Source: Muricea muricata | Taxonomy: Eukaryota; Cnidaria; Anthozoa; Malacalcyonacea; Plexauridae | Assembly: GCA_963855995.1 (NCBI GenBank) | Contig: OY979718.1 | Span: 33,830,559 to 33,894,558, forward strand | Direction of reading: 5' to 3' | Length of the DNA stretch: 64,000 bases | In this document: piece after piece, positions 24,331-60,110 of the stretch | Layout of the letters: each line of letters starts with the position of its first letter | Numbering within the stretch: position 1 is the stretch's first letter | The notes under the pieces: model-generated | Seen by the model: only the letters and a program-made list of their open reading frames with translations | Database searches by the model: none | Told to the model about the DNA's origin: nothing | Position numbers and translations under genes: made by a program

Positions 24331-24867
24331 GGAATTTCCAATATGAGGTGAAAAATAGTTTACAACATAAAATTAATTTAGGTCTTTAAAATAAACTTGC
24401 AGGACTGATTCATTTTTAATCGATACGACTGATTTTAGATTTTATAATAGGGCAAATTTTAACTTTCGATCACATGCATATAGTAACACTTAAAAACATA
24501 TTCACGATTCAAATAATCAAGCAGTATTCAATTTTGTTAACGTAAATATTCTGAAGGATTAATTATGAAAATATCTTACAGTGGCGTATTACAATGTTAA
24601 TTCTATCTTTTAGGTTACAGAATTTTTGGTTAAGCTGAGGAGTGGAAGAAAATGTAATTGGAAAAATTTGAGTCCGAAAGGTACGTTTAAAGAAATATTT
24701 TACTATATTGCTGGATGCGATTTACCGCCCTGGGATCGGTTTTACGAATGGTGAATAGCGCTATCCACCAGATGATAATTTTTAGAACTTTCTAAACATG
24801 TTTAGTAACTGGCAAAACACATATTATAGTTCAGCATTTTCGAGTTGAAAATTGAAATCACTTTCAT

Positions 24868-24942
24868 CTCTTGTGAGTTCAATATCTCTCTATATCCCTG
24901 ATGTCTTGTGAGTTCAATATCTCTCTTTACCCCTGGTGTCAT
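24868..24942. repeat. Two-copy tandem repeat, ~36 bp unit
   Basis: CTTGTGAGTTCAATATCTCT occurs twice in succession (about 24869 and 24905), followed by similar TATATCCCTGATGT / TTTACCCCTGGTGT. It is a simple local duplication in non-coding DNA. Confidence 0.75.
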
Positions 24943-25559
24943 TGCTTTTTATGCACTTCTGCGGCATTTGAAAATCGCATACACATTTTTGTTTTCTAGT
25001 TATGTCGTGCACTTAGCTATACACACTAGTTAAATGAGCAATATGGCATCTTATGATTCATGAGTCTATTATGAATAGCCAGTATATTGCATATGTATAT
25101 AAACAGTTCTGTGAAAGACACCATTTATACCACCATTATGAAATATTTCTCTCTTGGCTCTAGGCTATTAGCTATTCAATTATATAGGCTGTTAGTAACT
25201 GTTTACTGCGCATCCTACGTATTTTGTCATTTGGTAAATCGGTTTAGAGCTTATTTTGTAAATTCCACATGCTTGTCTGGGTAAAGTCCATTATGTGCAC
25301 CAGTTCGGCTTTCGACAAAGAGATAATATCATTGATATATACTTATTACTCAAATGTGTATGGGGAAGTTTTGTTCCGTATATACCCCCACCCCATGAAT
25401 GTTGCGGTTGTGGGATGGCTTTATGTGAGCATGTACATACAATTTTACTTTGTGTAAACAAAGCATTTGTTTATATAATGGGCTTCACTGTCTCCAACAA
25501 TGAACCGATATTGACTGTAGCGCAAAGTTGCGCAATGCACTTTATACGAGCGAATATCG

Positions 25560-25966
25560 GCAGCGGCTTAACAATTTCTGGTAAAAATCATGGAATAAAC
25601 ATGGCAGATAAACCCAATTTTTTTACCAGCGTAAACAGCAACACATGATGGGTACATGTTAGTTCATTGACGAAACGTAAAGTCATCAACGGTATGATGA
25701 GTATTCCACTGGCAAAGTCAAAGATAGATTGCATCATGATAACAAAGCTAGACACTTTTTCATTTAATTTGGGCGTATTCCAAAGGGTCAACATTGTAAC
25801 GCCGTTGAAAAACATGGTGGTAAAAAAGAGGCCCACACTGACCAAGAGAGTGATCACGTAGAGAATTAGACTGCGGGTGGATGGGAGTTTTGCAACAGCT
25901 TGAACCTCTTAGTCGTTCAATATAAAAAAATGTTTTGATAAGTATATCCCCAGATGTTCCGTTCAT
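25560..25966 (-). pseudogene. Truncated, frameshifted paralogue of the receptor
   Basis: The minus-strand start MNGTSGDILIKT matches MNATTDEMFIKT of the intact receptor. After a stop/frameshift, GLFFTTMFFNGVTMLTLWNT and SSFVIMMQSIFDFASGIL match its TM1-TM2 region. A second frameshift then leads to AGKKIGFICHVYSM, matching TM3. Homology ends there, just before the ERF region, so at most the first 125 residues remain. It lies 2 kb upstream in the same orientation, as expected of a tandem duplicate that decayed. Confidence 0.9.
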
Positions 25967-26249
25967 AATCCTATTTGGTTTTAAGGTTGTAGGCTACCCT
26001 GTGAGATTGAAAAAATCATTTGTTTTATATATTCTTGTAGCGAAGATATAAATCTGCCGCGGGAAAAAGAATGGTACCAAAAAATTGATCACGTTAAATT
26101 CTTTCTGAACTTTTGGCTTGGACACAAATTTGGCAGGAAAACTAATTATCGTCTATTTATAGTAATAAATTATCACCTCACGCGAGCTTGTACATTTCAC
26201 CCTGTGACGTCACAATCAGAACACACGTACATTGTTTTAGTTATTTATT

Positions 26250-27180
26250 TTGTTTCTTGATACAATGGCAATGCCTGAAACAAAGGCAAAAGCTGATAAA
26301 AAAACAAAAGCTCCCTTCTCAGAGACAAAAAAAAAGAAAAACTCAACGCCTTTGCTTTTACTGATGAGAAAAAGAAAATGTTACGCAAGAGTGACCGCGG
26401 ATCACACCTTGGACAGAAAAAACAATGGCCTGATGCTTTTTCGACGAAAAATCCAACGAAACTGGAAGTGCTTCACAAAGTAAAGCAAAAATTACTGACA
26501 GCTTGGAGAGCTTAAAGAAAAGAAAAGAAAAGCACAAGAGTCAGAATCGTCTACCGATGAATCAGATTCATCGACTTGGGGCGACAACGAATCTGATGGC
26601 AACCAGCAATGGCTTACAAGCAACTATGGGACGTTATATTGTCGATCCTGAATGTTTGCAAGAAATGTTTGACAATTCAGCGGCCGTTTACAACGATTGC
26701 CACAACCCATTACGCATCGTAGAAAAATGAACTCAAAGCATGGGTAGGGAGCGAAGTGGATTTTTCGTTGTACAACACAGACGTGCATTTCCCATAAAAT
26801 ATGCAATGCAGTGTCAATTTCAGAATATTCTGGACAAAAGTATGCGGTAAATGTCTCTTCTGTTGTGGCCTTTCGATCTTTTGGGAAAGGTAGGGCTGCA
26901 ACCGACAAATGTCTCAGTATTCTCGATCTGTCTTCGCCAGTTTTTACATGGAGCAATTACACTGAAAACAACTAGAAGCAGCGTCAAAAGAACTTTTACT
27001 GATGTCAGCACGAAAGATGCAGCGCTCGAACTGAAACATTTCAAACGTTGGGTTGGAGATGTTCCAGATTGCACAGATGATTAGTTTAAATGCAAGATTG
27101 TGGATTGTGCTGCTAGTTTGACTGCTCTTGGAGCAGTAGAGGATGGTCAGCCAGAGATGCATTGTTGCAGCCAGTAATCG
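26250..27180 (+). pseudogene. Possible decayed coding region, unrecognised
   Basis: Consecutive frames give plausible protein-like text: a Lys-rich start (MAMPETKAKADKKTK), an acidic Ser-rich stretch (ESESSTDESDSSTWGDNESD), then LQEMFDNSAAVYNDCHNPLR and LELKHFKRWVGDVPDCTDD. They lie in different frames separated by stops, so no intact ORF exists. I do not recognise the family; it could be an old retrocopy or transposon protein. Confidence 0.3.
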
Positions 27181-28088
27181 TTTTGCATTTTGCGAATTTT
27201 ACCAATTTTTTTCTATCGATCTAAGAAGCAATTTTTAAAAAATTTAACTTTAAATCACAAATCATATGGGAAAATGGAAAATATTACGATAAATGTAGTT
27301 GCGGAAGAGAATCAAGAAGAATGTCAGGGATCAAGCAAGCGGAGAAGTAGAGATATCCGTTAGGAAACAGTACATTAATATAAAAATAACCAAGTTAAGT
27401 TCTTCAGGTAAGATAAACAATATATGCGTCTGTGGGAATGATAATTGACATAGCTCTTTAGCGAGAACAGATAAAGTAAATAAAGTTTGTATCTTGCACA
27501 AGCATGTCAATTATTACTCCCATTTGGTATCACAGGATAACTAATTATACTTGAACTTCTCAATGTTTGATACAAAAACCATACTAGGTGGTCGGATTCA
27601 TATAGATAAGGAAAATTCCAGTGGTGTACACACTTTGCACCTGCACGTGTACAGGTTTGAGAGATTGACGTCAATCATTTGCAGGCATAATCCGCGCGTT
27701 CAGGTAATTAAAATGTTACGTCATAAAAATATAGTATTGTAAAATTGTATTAAAGTAAAAGTCAAACATTGAAAATGAGTTGACATATATAGAGTGTTAA
27801 GTTTCAGTAAGGATGTGAACGAAGTAAGTTAAGTTTTGAAAATTTTTTAAATAATATAGACGGAGCATTTAACCGACTGAGACAATGCGACAACGCCTTA
27901 AACAAACGAAGGAAAAGTGCTGATACGAGATTTCAGAAGTCCACGACTTTAAATCTGATTGGCTAAATCGATATCAGCCCACGGTTGGATCACGTGTACA
28001 ACAAATGCTTCAACCATTACTATAAAAGAATCGCCCCAGCTGAATTTCAGCAGTAGTTGCTGAGTAGCCGAAAGAATGAACACTGGAT

Positions 28089-28304
28089 GAAAAATCGAAT
28101 TTGCCCCAAATTTGCCTGGTGCAAATATGTTGCAAATATGAAATTTGCAAAGCTTTGCAACCAGTGCAAAGGTGGCAATGGCCAAATTTGCACAAAAACG
28201 GGCAAATTCGGCCATCGCCACACTTGCACTGTGTGCAAAGCTGTGCAAAGCTCATACTTGCAACGTATTTGAACCAGGCAAATTTGATGCAAATTCGTTT
28301 TTTC
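28089..28304. repeat. 216 bp foldback (palindromic) element
   Basis: Arms of about 95-100 bp share CGAATTTGC, AAATTTGCCTGGTGCAAAT-like, TTGCAAAG and GGCCAAATTTGC blocks in opposite orientation around a short AAAAACGG centre. The outer ends read GAAAAATCGAATTTGC and its near complement. The overlapping open frames on both strands are a by-product of the palindrome. Confidence 0.85.
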
Positions 28305-29347
28305 GTCCTGTGGAAAACTCTATTCAAAAAAGCAGACAGAAAAAGACAAGACAGACCAACGAACTAGGAAGAAGAAGAAGACTAGTGAACTGTACCTCCG
28401 TGGGCAACTGCAACTGCCGCAACAAAGACACCTGCCCGCTGCCTGGGAAGTAAAAAACCGGAGGAGTTGTTTATCAAACAACGGTAAAGAGAAATAATAA
28501 TCAGGAAGAGCAAACGTACGTGGAAATTACCGACGGCGCGTTTAAAACGAGGTACAACAACCACACAAACTCATATTCCGAAATCCAAAACACAAAAACA
28601 GACCGGCTCTAAGTAAATACATTTAGAAATCAAAGGACTCTAAGATCGACTGTGTAATGGAAAATTATTAAGAAATGTAAAGGATACTCCAATCGTACAA
28701 AGAAATGAATTTATGTTTAGATGAAAAGTACGTAATCATTTAATTGCCATCCGAAGCTAAGCTCCCTGAACTCTAGAAATGAACTCGTATCAACTTTTAG
28801 GCATAGAAGGAAACATTTACTCAGCAAGTATTTTAATGATTTGTAATTTTAGCTTTCCACTGACGTCAAGAACCGCATGTAAATGGTATTAAATTTCCTA
28901 GGCATTACTATCAGACGCGACTATCACCTGAAGAGTGTGGCAGGCTTCGCCTGGCATGCGAAACAAATTTATAGTGAATAAATATATGAAGTAAACCAAG
29001 TTTGTCTTTATCTTACTATTCCGCTCTTCTTCGGCATTGGGCACTCTGATCACATGGTTTTTATTCCGTTGATATGGCGATTTAATGTTAAATATACGTG
29101 CGAATATTTTTACCATTAATTTCGGCTCAAAAGTCATTTATGTATAATTTGCGCGCGTAGTACAATTATATACAAAATGTGAAAGTTAAATTTGCGAGAC
29201 TATACTTTACACACTTTTTAGTATTTCGCAACGGAATTCTTCAATTTTATTAACTTTATTATGTTCTTTGCGAGTATTTCGTTTTCGTTGGCTAAATAAA
29301 AAGTAGTCTAACATGCAAAGTGTCTAGAATGCATTTGAAATATAGAG

Positions 29348-29501
29348 ATTACTTCATGGTTGGTGAGTGCGTACGATTTTTATTCACGAGTTGTGAAGGA
29401 TCGTTAAACGAACGAGTGAGCGCAGCGAACGAGTGAGTTTAGCGATCCTTCACGACGAGTGAATAATAAAAATCGTACAAACGAACCAACCATGAAGTAA
29501 T
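29348..29501. repeat. 154 bp near-perfect palindrome
   Basis: ATTACTTCATGGTTGG..GTACGATTTTTATTCACGAG on the left pairs with CTCGTGAATAATAAAAATCGTAC..CCAACCATGAAGTAAT-type sequence on the right. The centre is rich in CGAACGAGTGAG repeats. It would form a long hairpin. It resembles a foldback MITE. Confidence 0.85.
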
Positions 29502-29504
29502 TTG

Positions 29505-30001
29505 TTTATTATATGAGTATAAAGATGAGTGTATAAAGATACGGATATATCTTACTGACAAAAACAAATACTCAAGCAAAATATTAAAATGGAATTTCTT
29601 AGCATTTATTGCTTTGTTTTCTTGCTGAAAATGAAACCATGAGGTTTATTTCAAGTTAATGAGCCCACGAATGTCGTCGTTATGATTTTAGGTGGTTGTT
29701 TTATCAGTGAAATTGTCTTAAATCTCTCTTTTCGGTGAGTTAAAAAAATACTTGTAAAATCAGACTCCATGTTTACACTAGCCTGCGAGCAGGTGTTACA
29801 CGTTCGGGTCAGCCAATCAGAACACTGAACGATAAATTTTCACTGGTGAAAAAACATCGTTCGTCCAATCAAAGGCCGTGAACGATGATTTTTCACCGAG
29901 TCAAATTTTATTGTTCTTGATGCCGATTGGATATTGCTAATTTGGAACGATTATTACGCACAGCCATATCGATGAATAAATCTCTATACTCATGTAATAA
30001 A
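29505..30001. mobile_element. ~500 bp MITE adjoining the palindrome
   Basis: Inverted ends: TTTATTATATGAGTATAAAG.. at 29505-29526 and ..CTATACTCATGTAATAAA at 29980-30001, 22 bp with two differences. The interior contains internally repeated 'CCAATCA / GAACGAT' segments and no ORF. No clear target duplication was found, so the boundaries are less sure. Confidence 0.55.
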
Positions 30002-30658
30002 TTTCTAATTCGGTTATAATTTTTTTGATTACGCTTTTTTCTGACACGACACAGTAATGATGCAAAAGTTCTTAACTATTTATTGATAAAAAAATTAATT
30101 TACAATATGTTTTATTTCCCACACAAAACTAATAATACAGATTATATTTCCCAAAGTAATCATAATTGTGCAATTCCTCTTCTTTCGTATTTTTTTTCTG
30201 TTTGGTACGTCAACTCAATTCCCACGCTTACACATCTCCCTGTAAAAAGGTAAATGCCAAAATTCAACCAATATCTTGTGGACAGATTACATTACTACAA
30301 CTAATTTTGTAACGTTTACTATCCAGGCTCTCAATTCCTGAAGCATTGACTGTCATAGCTGTGAAAGAAAAGGGCAATTTTTGCGTTTTAAAGACTCTTA
30401 ATAATGTCCAGCATTTTATTAACGTCAGTCAAATCCACATTTCTTTCCGTGACATATACAGTTATTAAACATCTGACACTAAACCGGTGTCACAGGAAAT
30501 TCGCCCCCCCCCCCTTAGAACTTCGCCCTCCCTTCTCCTGGGGGGGGGGATATTCCTAGGATATTTGCCCCCTTTAGGCATTTCGCTCTCCCTTCTTAAT
30601 ATTCGTTTAAAATCCAAAAGTATCAAGAATAGGTTTTAAAAATATTTTAAATGAATTA

Positions 30659-33600
30659 CAGGTATATGTACCTCAAAACATACGTAGAATTTAGGTTTCA
30701 AATAAATTGTGAGGAGCGAACATTTTTGTGCTATTTCTTTTGTTATTATATACTCTCAGCAGATACATTTTCTTCCCAACATGTCAGGTTCGTGTTCGAC
30801 AAGAAATCGAACGTCCAAATGCTGTTCAAAATTCACCTGTTATAACAGTATGTACCTGAAAACATACATGGACATTTTCACCAATAACTTCAAAATGGTT
30901 ACCACTAGCTTCCAAAAATATGTCCAGATACTATTTACGTTAATTCGTCACACTGAATGTACGAAAACTGCAAACTTATTCTATACGTATATAGTCATTT
31001 CACCACAAAACTAGCAATACAAGTACCTCAAAACATGCATAGGAAAAATTAATGTTTACACTGTCAGGAAATGGCATAACTGAAAAATAATGTATTGACG
31101 CATTTTTAAAAGGTGCTCTGTGCACACTAATAATCTTTAACTGAAAGTTTCGCTTGGTAAAGCGTGTGTTCAAGATGGTAAGAATTTTGGATCAACTGTA
31201 TCAACTAAATCCTGTCGTACATGAAGTATAACGCATTCAATTCTGTGGAAACTGTTGGCTCAGTTAACTCTAATGCTTTTCATCAAAATGTGCATGTGAA
31301 GCTTTTTCAAATTGCAACTTGCTATGGCATCAACCAAAAGAAGACCAAACACAGGTGCTGAAGCAATAGTTGCTCGATCTAATACCTAGAAAAAGGCGGT
31401 CCAGCAGAATGCTGCTGTTAAATGGTGCAAGGAGAATAATGCAAGGGGTCATGCTGCCCTGAAGACTGGGCTGTTCAATTTGATAAAGAGCAGAAGCACA
31501 ATTGACAATAGACTTGATGGCAAAATTATAACAGGGTGTGAGAAACAGTATTGCAGTATACTGGCAAACGAGGAAGAAGAGTCTGTTGTCAGGTTTGTCA
31601 AGAACAAAAACCGTTGTCTGCAAGAAATCAACAAGAAAGAATTGACAAACTTATTCTAGACATTGTAAAGATTAGAGATTATGCCAACAAGAAATTTAAG
31701 GGAGGACGGCGCTACAACAGCCTGTTAGTAAATGCCAAGAGGGCTCTTCAAAGCGGAAAGTTGAGTCGATCATTTTGGAAGAGGTGGGACGCCAAGAACA
31801 ATGATTTACGAATGAAAAGACAGGGAACCGTGTCCATGAATAGAGCTATGAACTGTACACGTGACATGGCTTCTTCTCATCTGCATACTTTGGCTAAGGA
31901 GTTAATTGATGCTGGCATTTTTACTAACACCAAACAAGTTGCCCCTGGAGTGTGGACTGGGCAAATAAATACCAGCAGAGTGTTTAACCATGATGAGACA
32001 CCACAATTCATTAACTATGGTATTGATGGCACACTAAATGGACTTCTTTATGCCACACCAAATGGACTTGTTTATGCCGGGCGTGGAGAGTCTTGTAAAC
32101 GAATGATAAACGAGAACCGTGAATGCGTAACCATAAACCCGCTGGTTTCTGTGTCAGGTTTGGTTTGCGTTTGCCAAGTTATTTTTGGCCCAACAGGAAT
32201 CACCGATCACATGGCTCCAAAAACAGTCGTTGGCAAGATTGACAACTTACTGATTTCAACAACAGACACCGGCTGTCAGGACCACACGTCGCTCCTCTCT
32301 TGCTACAAGTTGTTTGACAAGTATCTTGATGAATAGAAAATTGAAAGACCTGTTGTTCTTACAAGAGATGGTCATTCCTCACGGTTTGACTATGAAGTTT
32401 TGAAGTTCTGTCATGAGAAAAAGATTCAATCGTCTGTTCATCTCTTCACCAGACACAACAGGGGTCACACAACTTTTAGATCAATGCAACAGGAAAATTC
32501 ATCTAGCATATAAAGTTGCAAAGGCCGATCTTTTTACACCGATGATGAATGTTAACAGAGGGGGGTTTATGTTGTCATTGGCTAAAATGTGGGATAAATG
32601 GGCAACGCCAACGCTGCAAAAAGGGTTGGTATTTTGGGAGAAGGGCTAAATGTCAATGATATGCAGCAGGAAATATATATTTGCTCAAGCTGCAGACCTT
32701 GTGGAGAATGAAAGGCCAGCAAATACCCCTACAGCCTCGCGTCTTCAGAGGGTCATTCTTTCACCACCACACTTGCTTCGCCAAAACACCTCCGAAGAGG
32801 GTCTGCCGCATACTAGAAGGAAAAGTTTGAGATGGCACGTACAGCAAACCATTCGTGACTGCGAGGAAAAAAGCATACAGTTGGAGATTATTCCTGGTCT
32901 CCTGACGATTCAGAAAATGAAGCCAAGACAGGCTTCAAAATCTACCCGAGTCACACAAGTTCATGGGTCGATGGAAGGGAAGGAAGTCGTCAAAGTGGTC
33001 AAGCGAATCAACGAAGCTAAGGATAAATGTCTAGCTGTAGGCTTGAAGGAATGCCCATCATGTCACAGTATTTTGCACTCCATTTGCAGCAAGGCCTCTT
33101 GCAAAGTAAATGGCAAGAAACCAGAAATGATATCACCAGCTGCTGATATGTGCAGGAATAAGTCAAGATGATGTTCTTAACACGGCGTTAATGGGTTGAA
33201 GTGTAATTTTGTCATTGTTAACACTGTAAAACAATTACTCTCAAAATTGGTACTCCCTTTCAATAAATAGCTATGGTGTACAAGCAGCATTAATGTTGAG
33301 TGTTATTAAACATATTGTGTGTTTTTTGTGGCGTTATTTTAAATGTATTGTTTCATATATGCATTGGAATTCGGTTCATTCTGTGACATTGTTCATTGAC
33401 GCATATTATTTTTATGCATTCTTGCGTTTTAAAACATCCATAATATAGAATCTAGGAGCATTTACATTTTTTACCTCAAAACATACAAAGAACGTTTTCG
33501 TAATGTCCACTATATATCACTCACATATTCAATAATGTTCACTGTTACATGAATTGTTTGTGTTCAGACATAATGACTGTATATTTGTCTATTGTAATAA

Positions 33601-33869
33601 ATCTAAAGTGCTAACTTATATTTACGGTAACAGCATTTAGCACCTTTTTCATGAAACTTTTACTGGTTATGATAAAGTAAAACATATACCTATCCGCCCG
33701 TTTGCTTGAGTACACAGTGATCGCTTCCTGGCTTTTTGTTAAAAGAAAGGTCTTGTTAATAACATGAGACAGTTAGTTGTATGCGACTATGTTAGTTTAC
33801 TGAATTGTAGTAAGTTTAATGTCCTTGTATATTTTGAGGTGCTCGGTTATTTTGAGATACATATACCTG
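30659..33869 (+). mobile_element. 3.2 kb pogo/Tc1-group DNA transposon, decayed
   Basis: The ends are CAGGTATATGTACCTCAAAA and a near reverse complement (TTTTGAGATACATATACCTG), with TA directly outside both (30657-30658 and 33870-33871). CAG-type ends and TA targets fit the pogo branch of the Tc1/mariner superfamily. The motif GTACCTSAAAACATRC recurs inside (near 30845, 31023 and 33475), perhaps transposase-binding sites. The transposase gene (31324-33171) is broken. The sharp ends show a recognisable element despite the decay. Confidence 0.8.
31324..33171 (+). pseudogene. Broken DDE transposase of the pogo-like element
   Basis: A Met at 31324 opens MASTKRRPNTGAEAIVARS, interrupted by a stop and then a frameshift near 31650. 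The longest piece (31551-32336) carries FNHDETPQF, the first catalytic Asp in the N/H-DET context of pogo/CENP-B-like DDE domains. After a stop at 32336 comes LTRDGHSSRFDYEVLKFC with the second Asp. After another frameshift comes SPDTTGVTQLLDQCN with the third acidic residue. The C-terminal piece (32650-33171) ends with a Cys-rich tail, CPSCHSILHSICSKASC. At least one stop and three frameshifts prevent a product. The order and spacing support a DDE superfamily endonuclease; the exact family is inferred. Confidence 0.75.
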
Positions 33870-34523
33870 TAAGAAATAAAATTACACATTTACTATTTTT
33901 TTAGCTGCATGGTGGTGGAGTACGGCTTAGAAAATTCTTCGGTTACTCTTGATGTTCAAGAGAAGCTAAAATCGCGTCCATTTATGTGCCGACACTTCAC
34001 CATTCAACGGTGTTAAATTGCGGATAGGAGTTAAAATCGATACAATAAGATTTGGGTTTCTTACTTTATACTATTGTGCATTTGCGCGCTGTCTTCTCAG
34101 ACGTGTGACCAGGCATTTAGCTAATAGGAATTTATGAATTTTGATCCGCAAAGAAGTAATTAGCAGTGTGATACAGATTGGTAGTAAGTATTTAAAAAAG
34201 ATCGAGAGGTGGGATATCACCCGAAATCAGTCTTATTATTCTCAGGCTGCGAAATCCAAGCAGCGAATGGAACACGCATGAAAACAATCCTTGAATTTAC
34301 TGAACCCATGCAATTACCTGTGTAATGAAGGAGAAGGCGAAATTCTTAAAAGAGGGGCTATATATTCTAGGAAATCTTGCTCCCGGAAGGGCGAATTTCC
34401 TATGTATATCACCCCATGGAGGGGGGGGGGCGACATTACGGTGGGGGGATTTTCTGAGACACCGGTGTAAAAAGTATATGAGGCACATTGTATCATAATG
34501 GGTTGATATTTGACAAAAGCAAA

Positions 34524-34695
34524 CAGGGACCTAACTATAGTGTTAAGTGAGGAGGGGAAATATTCATATATTCGCGTTCGTCCTGACGAATCATTTTTGA
34601 AATCACTAATGACACCGATTTAAAAAAAATCCGTCTGGCAGAACACGAATATATGAATATCCCCCCTCCCCATGAACGGTATGGTTACGTCCCTG
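34524..34695. mobile_element. hAT-like MITE with 8 bp target duplication
   Basis: The inverted ends, about 65 bp, begin CAGGGACCTAACTATAG on the left and CAGGGACGTAACCATAC on the right (minus strand), then share a G-rich tract and ATATTCATATATTCG. AAAGCAAA lies directly outside both ends (34516-34523 and 34696-34703). A related solo end is at 15995-16066. Confidence 0.88.
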
Positions 34696-35049
34696 AAAGC
34701 AAAAGTGTTATTTGCAGATTTATGATTTGAGTATTGAAAATCGTTCCAATTTAATATACAGAAATCACTTTTGCGGGGTCTTTTAACTTTCGATTGACAC
34801 TATTTTTGTGGAATTTGAAGAAATATCGAGCAAATGCGAATCCTTCCCCTCCCACTATGGACCGATTTCTGACTCTAAATTGTTTCCTAAGCATTCGAGA
34901 AAATTATACGTATAAACAAATTAGTAAATAATTTGAAGACAATAAACTATTTCCGAAACATTAATCGGAATTTGGGAAAGGTTATTCCACACCCACAGCC
35001 CTGTTCAGCGTAACAACTAAATGGTTATGTAAGACCTAGAATATAAATG

Positions 35050-35990
35050 GCGTGTTATTTCTTGATGCAAAAAAGGGTATTCGACATTGTAGATCATGAT
35101 ATTTTTATTGAGAAATCGAGATTTATAGCTGCCAAAAACAATCTTAATCATGATAAATCTGGGCTTTCGCTGACCAAAAATATTTTCTAGACAAGCTTTC
35201 AACCGCAATACTATCAATGGGCTTCAAACGGTCAACGAAGCCGTTTTTGGTTTGAAAACGTCTTGAATATTCATTTTGCTTAACGAAAATAATTAGTTAT
35301 GCCTTAAGAAAGTTGGTCATCAATCAGGGGCGTTCGATAGAGATACCTCAAGGATCAAATCTTAGCTCATCCACATTCCTGATGTTAATGATCTATCAAA
35401 CTGCATGTATTCATGAATCTGCCCAAGCATTTTTGCTGATGATATATCCAAATATTTCCGTAAATAGTAATATAGTCTGTAGTGCGAAATTAAATATCGA
35501 AATTCAAAAAATACATAAACGCTGGTTAATTAATGGAAAAATATCAACGTCAAAAGACTGAAATACAGTCCATGATAATGGGATCCATGTACGACTTTAC
35601 TAAAGTTCAAACGGATCCAACAATTACAATTAGAAATATAGTAACATAAAACAGGTCTATAAAACAAAAATTAAGTCTGGAATTTATTATGGATAAGAAG
35701 CTTAACCTGAACTGGAAGTAGAACATAGAGTATGTAAGATAAGTCACATCAAAGAGCATAGGAATACTATAACGGTTCTATATAAGCCTTTTGTTTGGAT
35801 ACTTTGTAGATGATTTATAATGCCCTCATTCTGTCTCGCCTTTACTGCCACTTCCTGGTTGGAGTAACTGATCAAAAACATTGAAATTAAATTTGCAAAG
35901 ACTTTAAAACAAAGCATTAATTGAAGGGTCATCAGATGTGATAACTATGACGTCCGTTCAAAACAAATCTTACTTAAGTTAGGCTGGAGA
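35050..35990 (+). mobile_element. Heavily decayed LINE RT remnant
   Basis: RT blocks are read in shifting frames: KKAFDIVDHDIL-like at about 35065, SIEIPQGSNLSSSTFLM at about 35340 (the PQGS block), an FADD-like remnant near 35435, and LKLNLQRL / thumb-connection scraps to about 35990. Many stops are present. It lies just past the 3' end of the astacin gene, in the opposite orientation. Confidence 0.7.
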
Positions 35991-36024
35991 GCACTTGAAG
36001 AAAGTTAGGAAGAGAACGTACCAG

Positions 36025-60110
<24,086 letters not shown>

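Noticed and set aside
28010-28367. Cys-rich proteins on both strands
   Set aside because: The frames overlap a palindrome on both strands and reflect the repeated TTTGCA motif.
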